Assembly (NCBI GenBank): GCA_003523085.1 | Contig: DPHD01000052.1 | Location: forward strand, 1-5,597 | DNA: 5,597 bases | Reading direction: 5' to 3' | From: Oceanospirillaceae bacterium | GTDB lineage: Bacteria; Pseudomonadota; Gammaproteobacteria; Pseudomonadales; Balneatricaceae | Shown: positions 1-5,030 of the stretch, one piece after another | How the letters are laid out: every line of letters begins with the position of its first letter | Position numbering within the stretch: the first letter of the stretch is position 1 | Notes under the pieces: model-generated | Seen by the model: only the letters and a program-made list of their open reading frames with translations | The model's database searches: none | Told to the model about the DNA's origin: nothing | Made by a program: the position numbers and the translations under genes

Positions 1-33
1 GACTCGGGAGATCGCCAGGATGACGCCGCCGAC

Positions 34-1251
34 TTAGGCGACGTATTTAGTAAATACCAGACTTGCGTTAGTACCACCGAAACCAAAGCTGTTAGACATG
101 ACTGTGGTTAATTCCACATTGTCTTGCTTCTGCGTGACTACGGGCATGCCATCAGCACCTTCATCCAGTTCGTCAATATTCGCCGAGGCAGCGACAAAGT
201 TGTTAGCTTGCATGAGTAAGCTGTATACGGCTTCTTGTACGCCAGCAGCACCCAAAGAGTGACCAGTCAGCGACTTGGTTGAGGTGATGCGAGGGCACTT
301 GTCACCAAATACCGACTTTACCGCTTTCAGTTCCTGAATGTCACCTGCGGGTGTGCTGGTGCCATGGGCATTGATGTAATCAATCGGCATGTCAGTTGTA
401 CTCATGGCTTGCTGCATGCAGCGCATCGCGCCTTCACCCGAAGGTGATACCATGTCATAGCCATCAGACGTGGCGCCATAACCGACCAGTTCAGCATAGA
501 TTTTTGCGCCACGGGCTTTGGCGTGTTCGAGTTCTTCAATCACTAACATGCCACCGCCACCAGCGATTACAAAACCATCGCGGTTAGCATCGTATGCGCG
601 AGACGCCTTGGTAGGGGTGTCGTTGTATTTGCTGGATAGGGCGCCCATAGCGTCAAACAATACGCTTTGACTCCAGTGTAGCTCTTCACCACCGCCAGCA
701 AACACAATATCTTGCTTGCCGAGTTGGATTTGTTCCATGGCGTTGCCAATGCAGTGGGCGCTAGTGGAGCAAGCCGAGGTAATGGAATAGTTGCAGCCTT
801 TAATCTTAAAGGGTGTGGCTAAGCATGCAGAAACCGTGCTGCCCATGGTGCGGGTCACACGATAAGGGCCGACTCGGCGTAAGCCTTTTTCGCGCATGCC
901 GTCGGCCGCTTCTACGATGTTGCCGTTAGAGGCGCCACCAGAGCCGGCGATTAAACCGGTGCGGGGATTAGAGACTTGCTCTTGCGTTAAACCTGAGTCG
1001 GCAATGGCCTGCTCCATGGATAAATATGCGTAAGCCGCAGCGTCGCCCATAAAGCGCATTTGTTTACGGTCGATGAGGCTGGCAAAGTCGATATCAACAC
1101 TGCCCGCAATGTGGCTTTTGAAGCCCATTTCTTGGTACTCGGGCTGAAAGCTAATACCCGACTTTCCCGCCTGTAGGGACGCTAAAACTTCGTCTTGATT
1201 GTGACCAATACAAGAAACAATACCTAAACCGGTAACGACAACTCGTCGCAT
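34..1251 (-). CDS. fabB: 3-oxoacyl-[acyl-carrier-protein] synthase I (KAS I, FabB)
   Basis: This cytosolic condensing enzyme of type II fatty acid synthesis elongates acyl-ACP with malonyl-ACP. It is the partner of FabA in making unsaturated fatty acids, because it extends the cis-3-decenoyl-ACP that FabA produces. The 405-residue product has the family's usual length. The Cys-His-His triad is intact: nucleophile Cys161 in SACSTSAHC, His296 in NAHGTSTP and His331 in TGHSLGAAG, with the conserved Lys326 and the C-terminal GFGGTN loop at 390-395. The MRRVVVTGLGIVSCIG start and the SSK/SHK-type middle region fit FabB rather than FabF. The ATG has a good ribosome binding site, GAGGT at 1257-1261 with a 5-nt spacer. 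It lies 37 bp after fabA with no clear promoter between, so the two are probably cotranscribed. Recognition is by remembered family sequence, and it appears closer to Pseudomonas FabB than to the E. coli protein. Very sure. Confidence 0.97.
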   Translation of the reverse strand: MRRVVVTGLGIVSCIGHNQDEVLASLQAGKSGISFQPEYQEMGFKSHIAGSVDIDFASLIDRKQMRFMGDAAAYAYLSMEQAIADSGLTQEQVSNPRTGLIAGSGGASNGNIVEAADGMREKGLRRVGPYRVTRTMGSTVSACLATPFKIKGCNYSITSACSTSAHCIGNAMEQIQLGKQDIVFAGGGEELHWSQSVLFDAMGALSSKYNDTPTKASRAYDANRDGFVIAGGGGMLVIEELEHAKARGAKIYAELVGYGATSDGYDMVSPSGEGAMRCMQQAMSTTDMPIDYINAHGTSTPAGDIQELKAVKSVFGDKCPRITSTKSLTGHSLGAAGVQEAVYSLLMQANNFVAASANIDELDEGADGMPVVTQKQDNVELTTVMSNSFGFGGTNASLVFTKYVA

Positions 1252-1288
1252 AATAGACCTCGTTATTCTGTGGTGTATAGAGTGCTAA

Positions 1289-1804
1289 TTAAAAATCATC
1301 GGTGCTGGTGAATAGACCTACACGCAAATCTTTGGCGCTATATATTTCGCGGCCATCAACTTCCATGCTGGCGTTGGCAATGCCCATAACGAGCTTGCGT
1401 TCGATGCAGCGAGTAATATCAATTTTATAGGTGACTTTTTTGGCGGTAGGCAGAACCTGGCCAAAAAACTTAACTTCACCGGCGCCAAGGGCGCGACCGC
1501 GACCTTTGTTGCCTTTCCAGCCAAGGTAAAAACCAACAATTTGCCACATGGCATCGAGGCCAAGACAACCCGGCATTACCGGGTCTGTGGGAAAGTGGCA
1601 ATCAAAAAACCACAAGTCTGGGTTGATGTCTAATTCAGCAATGATCTGACCTTTGTCGTGACTGCCGCCGGTTTCAGAAATGTGCGTAACTCGGTCCATC
1701 ATAAGCATGTTGCCAACCGGCAGGCGTGCATTACCTGGGCCAAACATATCGCCGTGGCCGCAAGAAAGTAACTCGTCACGGTTAAAGGAAGAAGGTCTGG
1801 TCAT
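1289..1804 (-). CDS. fabA: 3-hydroxydecanoyl-[acyl-carrier-protein] dehydratase/isomerase (FabA)
   Basis: FabA is a cytosolic hot-dog-fold homodimer. It dehydrates 3-hydroxydecanoyl-ACP and isomerises trans-2- to cis-3-decenoyl-ACP, the branch point to unsaturated fatty acids without oxygen. The 171-residue product matches the family length. The catalytic pair is visible as His70 in CHFPTDPVMPGC and Asp84 in LGLDAMWQ. Other hallmarks are LPVGNMLMMDRV near residue 28, the GRALGAGEVKFFGQVLPTAKKVTY-type segment in the middle and a VGLFTSTD tail. Two residues before the catalytic His there is Asp (FFDCHF), where the E. coli and Pseudomonas proteins, as I recall them, have Gly or Ala. The family-length start at 1804 has a weak but well-spaced GGAAA (1811-1815). 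The gene lies 49 bp after ispB and 37 bp before fabB, on the same strand. A promoter candidate lies directly upstream. FabZ is excluded by length and by the FabA-specific motifs. Confidence 0.97.
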   Translation of the reverse strand: MTRPSSFNRDELLSCGHGDMFGPGNARLPVGNMLMMDRVTHISETGGSHDKGQIIAELDINPDLWFFDCHFPTDPVMPGCLGLDAMWQIVGFYLGWKGNKGRGRALGAGEVKFFGQVLPTAKKVTYKIDITRCIERKLVMGIANASMEVDGREIYSAKDLRVGLFTSTDDF

Positions 1805-1826
1805 GAAGTATTTCCGTATAGTTATG

Positions 1827-1840
1827 GCTGATAAGTCAGC
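1827..1840. promoter_or_regulatory. Inverted repeat over the predicted fabA start site (possible operator)
   Basis: GCTGA-TAAG-TCAGC is a perfect 5-4-5 inverted repeat lying 2 to 15 bp downstream of the predicted fabA -10 box, so it covers the expected transcription start. In E. coli and Pseudomonas, fabA/fabB-type promoters are controlled by regulators such as FabR, FadR and DesT. This sequence does not resemble the sites of those proteins that I remember. That it is an operator is inference from position and symmetry; a 10-base match of this kind can arise by chance. Confidence 0.35.
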
Positions 1841-1841
1841 G

Positions 1842-1871
1842 ATTATAGCATTATTAGTTTTGTCGGGCTAA
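1842..1871 (-). promoter_or_regulatory. Predicted fabA(-fabB) promoter with extended -10
   Basis: On the minus strand TGCTATAAT (1850 down to 1842) is a perfect extended -10: TGn followed by TATAAT at 1842-1847. The best -35 candidate is TTAGCC at 1866-1871, a poor match with 18-bp spacing that lies inside the last codons of ispB. An extended -10 commonly compensates for a weak -35. Transcription would start near 1835 and give a leader of about 30 nt. This would let fabAB be expressed apart from ispB, although readthrough from ispB is also likely because I see no terminator in the 49-bp gap. Confidence 0.65.
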
Positions 1872-2822
1872 GGCTAGGGTGCATAAATCAGCCAAAGACT
1901 GCTTGTAAGGTGTGTCAGGTAACGCGTCTAGGCAGGTAAGGGCCTGCTGAGTCTCTTTGGTGGCGCGCTGGTAAGTGTAATCTAGGGAGCCACAGCGTTT
2001 GATTATTTGTTGAATACTGTCAATATGTTCGACACTACCTTGGCGAATGGCTTTGCGCATAAGTTTACGCTCGTCGTCGGTGGCGTGGGCCATGGCATGG
2101 ATGAGCGGCAGGGTAGGTTTGCCTTCGGCCAAATCGTCACCCACGTTTTTGCCCATGGTGGTTTCATCGCCGGTATAGTCCATTAGGTCGTCAATGAGTT
2201 GAAAGGCAATGCCCAAGTGACGGCCAAAGCGGCGTAAGGCTTCAGTTTGTTGTGGGTCCGCTTGGGCTAGTTGTGCGCCGGTATGGCTGGCGGCTTCGAA
2301 TAACATGGCGGTTTTGCCCAAAATCACCTGTAGATAATCGGCTTCACTGACGTCTGGGTTTTTGGCGTTTAATAGTTGTAATACTTCACCTTCAGCGATC
2401 ACGTTAGTGGCATTGGATAAGGTACCCATGACGTCCACCTGGCCGATAGACACCAGCATTTGAAAGGCTCGGGAGTATAAAAAATCGCCCACTAATACGC
2501 TGGACGAATTGCCCCACTTATTATTTGCCGTAGGTTTGCCGCGGCGTAGGTCTGAGGTGTCCACCACATCGTCGTGTAATAAAGTGGCCGTGTGAATGAA
2601 CTCTACCACGGCGGCAAGGGTGATGTGCTGGTGTTTGTCATAGTCGCAGGCGCGAGCTGCCAATAACACCAGCAGCGGGCGCAGGCGCTTGCCGCCGCTT
2701 TCGATGATGTATTGGCCAATTTTTTCTACCAGCGGAACTTGCGAGTTCAGGTGGTGAACTATGGCCGCATCAACGGCTTCAAAGTCTTTTTTGACGGCGG
2801 AATAAAGGTCGGTAGCCTGCAT
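1854..2822 (-). CDS. ispB: Long-chain polyprenyl diphosphate synthase (octaprenyl-type, IspB)
   Basis: IspB adds isopentenyl diphosphate units to farnesyl diphosphate, making the long all-trans side chain of ubiquinone and menaquinone. The 322-residue product is almost exactly the length of E. coli IspB. Visible motifs in order are GGKRLRP (43-49, diphosphate binding), the first Asp-rich motif DDVVD (84-88) followed by RRGKPT, GDFLYSRAFQ, EGEVLQL, the second Asp-rich motif DDLMD (211-215), and GDDLAEGKPTLPL. Small residues just before the first Asp-rich motif (Ala79, Thr80) fit an enzyme making long chains, but C40 and C45 products cannot be told apart here. It is divergent from rplU, as in E. 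coli and Pseudomonas, and is followed by fabA. The start at 2822 is chosen by alignment with the family N-terminus. It has no recognisable Shine-Dalgarno sequence, and a hairpin occupies that position. Confidence 0.95.
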   Translation of the reverse strand: MQATDLYSAVKKDFEAVDAAIVHHLNSQVPLVEKIGQYIIESGGKRLRPLLVLLAARACDYDKHQHITLAAVVEFIHTATLLHDDVVDTSDLRRGKPTANNKWGNSSSVLVGDFLYSRAFQMLVSIGQVDVMGTLSNATNVIAEGEVLQLLNAKNPDVSEADYLQVILGKTAMLFEAASHTGAQLAQADPQQTEALRRFGRHLGIAFQLIDDLMDYTGDETTMGKNVGDDLAEGKPTLPLIHAMAHATDDERKLMRKAIRQGSVEHIDSIQQIIKRCGSLDYTYQRATKETQQALTCLDALPDTPYKQSLADLCTLALARQN

Positions 2823-2825
2823 AGG

Positions 2826-2840
2826 TTAGACGGTGTCTAA
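2826..2840 (-). promoter_or_regulatory. Hairpin directly upstream of the ispB start codon
   Basis: The minus strand reads TTAGAC-ACC-GTCTAA, a perfect 6-bp stem with a 3-nt loop ending 3 nt before the ispB ATG. It takes the place of a Shine-Dalgarno sequence. A second overlapping palindrome, TCTAATATTAGA, lies at 2836-2847. The pair could form an RNA structure that limits ispB translation, or a DNA site for a repressor just downstream of the predicted transcription start. The repeats are seen directly; either role is inference. Confidence 0.4.
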
Positions 2841-2861
2841 TATTAGAAAGTTGAGTGCGCA

Positions 2862-2890
2862 ATGCTAGTGAGCTGAGGCCCAAGTGTCAA
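2862..2890 (-). promoter_or_regulatory. Predicted sigma70-type promoter of ispB
   Basis: On the minus strand there is a perfect -35 TTGACA (2885-2890), a 17-bp spacer and TAGCAT (2862-2867), which matches the TATAAT consensus at four of six positions. Transcription would start near 2855, giving a leader of roughly 33 nt before the ispB ATG. It points away from the rplU promoter, and about 57 bp separate the two -35 boxes. Confidence 0.65.
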
Positions 2891-2947
2891 GGGAAGGTGC
2901 GAGTAAAAGGGGGCTGGTCGGTGTGCTAAATAACTGTTCAATTTGGC

Positions 2948-2983
2948 TTGTGAAAGGGGCCTACTTAGCGTAAAATTACGCCC
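2948..2983 (+). promoter_or_regulatory. Predicted rplU-rpmA promoter with GC-rich discriminator
   Basis: TTGTGA (2948-2953), a 17-bp spacer and TAAAAT (2971-2976) form a good sigma70-type promoter. Upstream, 2923-2944 is A/T-rich and could act as an UP element. Between the -10 and the expected start near 2983 lies TACGCCCC, a GC-rich discriminator of the kind found at promoters repressed by ppGpp/DksA. The -10 also sits in a perfect inverted repeat, GCGTAA-AA-TTACGC (2968-2981). The leader to the rplU ATG would be about 120 nt. Growth-rate and stringent control are inferred from the discriminator and from the ribosomal genes downstream. Confidence 0.65.
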
Positions 2984-3024
2984 CCTGTGACTGGTCCACC
3001 TTGCTCCCTGTCATATGGCATCAC

Positions 3025-3047
3025 TTAAGGTCTTTTTGAGTCCTTAA
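3025..3047 (+). promoter_or_regulatory. Hairpin in the rplU mRNA leader
   Basis: TTAAGG (3025-3030) pairs perfectly with CCTTAA (3042-3047). Inside, after one T-T mismatch, CT pairs with AG and closes a loop of five bases. A weaker stem, GCTATT (3051-3056) with AGTAGC (3075-3080) and including one G-U pair, could follow. A run of six T lies at 3069-3074. Ribosomal protein operons are often autoregulated through structured leaders, so an L21 or L27 binding element is possible, but no known leader motif was recognised. Confidence 0.4.
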
Positions 3048-3096
3048 AATGCTATTAGCAGCAGGCCCTTTTTTAGTAGCCGGATCAGCACATATT

Positions 3097-3100
3097 GGAG
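3097..3100 (+). promoter_or_regulatory. Ribosome binding site that fixes the rplU start
   Basis: GGAG lies 6 nt before the ATG at 3107. It overlaps the TTG at 3095 that would be an alternative in-frame start four codons earlier, so that longer reading is not credible. The ATG at 3107 gives the universal MYAV beginning of L21. Confidence 0.85.
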
Positions 3101-3106
3101 AAGTGT

Positions 3107-3418
3107 ATGTACGCAGTAATTGTAAGCGGTGGTAAGCAACACCGTGTAGAAGAGGGCGAGACCCTTAAGCTTGAGAAATTGAACATTGAAGTTGGCGCCA
3201 GCGTTGACTTTGACCGTGTGCTTTTAGTAGCTAACGGTGAAGATGTTAAGATCGGCGCTCCTGTTGTTGAAGGTGCTAAGGTTTCTGCTGAAATCGTGTC
3301 TCACGGTCGTGGCAAGAAAGTGCGCATCATGAAGTTCAAGCGTCGTAAGCACCACATGAAGCAGATGGGTCACCGTCAGTGGTTTACTGAAGTTAAGATT
3401 ACTGGCATTAGTGCCTAA
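3107..3418 (+). CDS. rplU: 50S ribosomal protein L21
   Basis: L21 is a structural protein of the large ribosomal subunit that binds 23S rRNA, next to L20 in the assembled particle. The product is 103 residues, identical in length to E. coli L21. It starts MYAVIVSGGKQHRV and carries the basic C-terminal signature from about residue 63: IVSHGRGKKVRI, then KFKRRKHHMKQMGHRQ, ending in WFTEVKITGISA. The ATG at 3107 is chosen over an upstream TTG because of the Shine-Dalgarno position and the family start. It is the first gene of a two-gene unit with rpmA, 17 bp downstream, and is divergent from ispB. Expression is probably tied to growth rate by the promoter upstream. Nothing in the protein is unusual. 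Confidence 0.98.
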   Translation: MYAVIVSGGKQHRVEEGETLKLEKLNIEVGASVDFDRVLLVANGEDVKIGAPVVEGAKVSAEIVSHGRGKKVRIMKFKRRKHHMKQMGHRQWFTEVKITGISA

Positions 3419-3435
3419 TCGTAAGGAGATAATCC

Positions 3436-3693
3436 ATGGCTCATAAGAAAGCTGGTGGTAGTACTAATAACGGTCGCGACTCAGAATCGAAACGCTTAGG
3501 CGTTAAGCGATTTGGCGGCCAAGCAGTAGCAGCGGGCAACATTATTGTTCGTCAACGTGGAACTCACTTCCACGCCGGTACTAACGTAGGTTGTGGTAAA
3601 GACCACACTTTGTTTGCTACCGAAGCTGGCACTGTTAAGTTTGTAGTGAAAGGTCCTAAAAACCGTAAGTTCGTTACTATCGTACCGGCTTAA
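3436..3693 (+). CDS. rpmA: 50S ribosomal protein L27
   Basis: L27 is a large-subunit protein whose flexible N-terminus reaches towards the peptidyl transferase centre and helps position the tRNA ends. The 85-residue product matches E. coli in length. The N-terminus AHKKAGGST follows the start Met directly, so there is no cleavable leader of the kind known from Firmicutes L27. The family signature IIVRQRGTHFHAG is at 36-48, followed by GCGKDHTLFA and KGPKNRKFV. Residue 11 is Asn, where E. coli has Arg. A strong Shine-Dalgarno sequence, AAGGAGA (3423-3429), precedes the ATG with good spacing. It follows rplU by 17 bp, and an intrinsic terminator begins about 20 bp after its stop, making it the last gene of the rplU-rpmA unit. 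Confidence 0.98.
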   Translation: MAHKKAGGSTNNGRDSESKRLGVKRFGGQAVAAGNIIVRQRGTHFHAGTNVGCGKDHTLFATEAGTVKFVVKGPKNRKFVTIVPA

Positions 3694-3713
3694 GGGGTTT
3701 TAATACCTATTTC

Positions 3714-3741
3714 AAAAAGCCCCGCCTAGCGGGGCTTTTTT
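3714..3741 (+). terminator. Rho-independent terminator after rpmA
   Basis: The core GCCCCGC (3719-3725) pairs perfectly with GCGGGGC (3729-3735) around a CTA loop. An A5 run before it and a T run after it (3736-3741) extend the stem to 12 bp and supply the U tract. This is a textbook intrinsic terminator. It separates the ribosomal protein genes from obgE, so obgE is expressed either by readthrough or from a promoter of its own. The flanking A run also gives a U tract on the opposite strand. Confidence 0.93.
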
Positions 3742-3758
3742 AGTTAAAATTACTGATC

Positions 3759-3813
3759 AAGGCGCTGAGCCTTTATCACGCAGCCTTTACCTCAAGAAAG
3801 GAGCTGCACGGAG
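3759..3813 (+). promoter_or_regulatory. Structured obgE leader with two Shine-Dalgarno-like sequences
   Basis: Two small hairpins lie between the terminator and obgE. AAGGC (3759-3763) pairs with GCCTT (3769-3773) across five bases. CCTTT (3784-3788) pairs with AAAGG (3797-3801), supported by flanking CAG (3781-3783) and CTG (3804-3806). The second stem covers AAGGAG (3798-3803), which is 15 nt from the ATG and too far away to serve as its ribosome binding site. The proximal GGAG (3810-3813), 5 nt from the ATG at 3819, is the likely working site. A regulatory role is inference. No convincing promoter was found in 3742-3818. Confidence 0.35.
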
Positions 3814-3818
3814 ATTGT

Positions 3819-5030
3819 ATGAAATTTATCGATGAAAGTAATGTCATAGTGGAGGCAGGTAAGGGCGGCAATGGTTGCTTGAGCTTTCGGCGTGAGAAAT
3901 ACATTCCCCGTGGTGGTCCTGACGGTGGCGACGGTGGCGACGGTGGCAGTATCTTTGTTACCGCAGACGATACCCTTAACACCCTAGTAGACTATCGCTT
4001 CCAGCCACGTTATCAGGCCCAGTCAGGCCAGTCGGGTAAAGGCAGTGACTGTACCGGTGCTTCTGGCGAAGACATGACACTAACGGTACCCGTAGGTACC
4101 ACTATTGTTGACCGTGACACCGACGAAGTATTAGCCGACCTTACCGAAGAAGGTCAGGTGGTCAAAGTGGCCCAAGGCGGCTTCCATGGATTGGGTAATA
4201 CCCGTTTTAAGTCCAGCGTTAACCGCGCTCCACGTCAAACTTCTAACGGCTCGCCGGGTGAAAAACGTAACTTACGTTTTGAATTAAAGGTATTGGCCGA
4301 TGTTGGCTTGTTGGGTTTGCCCAACGCCGGCAAGTCTACTTTTATCCGTGCGGTATCTGCAGCTAAGCCTAAAGTAGCCAACTACCCATTTACTACTCTT
4401 ACACCTAACCTTGGTGTAGTGAGTTTGCAGCGCCACCGTAGTTTTGTTGTGGCTGATATTCCCGGTCTTATCGAAGGTGCTGCCGAAGGCGCAGGCCTTG
4501 GTATTCAATTCCTTAAGCATTTGTCCCGCACTAGTTTGTTATTGCATTTGGTAGACATGGCGCCGTGGGATGACGTAACACCGGCCGAATCGGCTAAGAT
4601 TATCGTGCGTGAGCTAGAAAAGTTTAGCCCAGCATTGGCAGACCGCGAGCGTTGGTTGGTGCTTAATAAGCTCGATATGGTGCCAGAAGATGAGCGCCAA
4701 GAGCGCTGTGACGCAGTCGTTGAAGCGCTGAACTGGAAAGGTCCGGTATTTCAAATTGCGGCCATTAACAAGCAAGGCACACAAAAGCTGGCTGGCGAAA
4801 TTATGGATTTCATTGATGAGCGTACTGAACGTACTCTTGCTGATCCAGAATACGCCGCGCAAGAAGAAGAATTAAAGCTACGTTTAGAGCAAGAAGCTCG
4901 CGAGCGGGTACAGCAATTCAAGTTGGCTAGCCATCAGCAGCGCCTCGCAGCCAAAGGCAGTGATGACTTCGACGATGACGACTATGATGACGACGACTAC
5001 GATGTTGAAGTCGAGTATACCTATGACTAA
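3819..5030 (+). CDS. obgE: Obg family GTPase ObgE/CgtA, ribosome assembly
   Basis: Obg is an essential GTPase that binds the 50S subunit late in its assembly and links ribosome production to nutrient state and ppGpp. The 403-residue product has the three Obg parts. The first is the Gly-rich Obg fold (about 1-158) with FRREKYIPRGGPDGGDGGDGG. The second is the G domain (about 159-335) with G1 GLPNAGKST (166-174), switch region FTTLTPN (191-197), G3 DIPG (213-216), G4 NKLD (283-286) and a G5-like AAINKQG (314-320). The third is a charged C-terminal tail ending in a very acidic stretch (382-399). That tail contains DDDDY twice in a row and makes the protein slightly longer than the roughly 390-residue E. 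coli Obg. The start is set by GGAG at 3810-3813 and the family N-terminus MKFIDE. It follows rplU-rpmA but is separated from them by a terminator, and it overlaps proB. Confidence 0.98.
   Translation: MKFIDESNVIVEAGKGGNGCLSFRREKYIPRGGPDGGDGGDGGSIFVTADDTLNTLVDYRFQPRYQAQSGQSGKGSDCTGASGEDMTLTVPVGTTIVDRDTDEVLADLTEEGQVVKVAQGGFHGLGNTRFKSSVNRAPRQTSNGSPGEKRNLRFELKVLADVGLLGLPNAGKSTFIRAVSAAKPKVANYPFTTLTPNLGVVSLQRHRSFVVADIPGLIEGAAEGAGLGIQFLKHLSRTSLLLHLVDMAPWDDVTPAESAKIIVRELEKFSPALADRERWLVLNKLDMVPEDERQERCDAVVEALNWKGPVFQIAAINKQGTQKLAGEIMDFIDERTERTLADPEYAAQEEELKLRLEQEARERVQQFKLASHQQRLAAKGSDDFDDDDYDDDDYDVEVEYTYD

Noticed and set aside
396..587. Plus-strand open frame inside fabB
   Set aside because: It is antisense to conserved FabB coding sequence and has no ribosome binding site or recognisable product.
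2840..2845. TAATAT as the ispB -10 on the minus strand
   Set aside because: No -35 is found at suitable spacing, whereas TTGACA-N17-TAGCAT slightly upstream is a much better fit.
2989..3005. CTGGTCC resembling half of an E. coli FadR site
   Set aside because: Only the left part fits, the other half does not match, and it lies in the rplU leader rather than at a lipid gene promoter.
3045..3050. TAAAAT as a second -10 for rplU
   Set aside because: There is no acceptable -35 at 16-18 bp, and the bases are part of the leader hairpin.
3095..3106. Upstream TTG start that would add MEKC to L21
   Set aside because: The TTG overlaps the Shine-Dalgarno GGAG of the ATG at 3107, and L21 proteins begin MYAV.
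3745..3750. TAAAAT as the -10 of an obgE promoter
   Set aside because: The -35 would fall inside the GC-rich terminator stem, where nothing resembles TTGACA.
3921..3947. Three tandem copies of the 9-mer GACGGTGGC
   Set aside because: They encode the conserved Gly-rich DGGDGGDGG of the Obg fold, so protein conservation explains the repeat.
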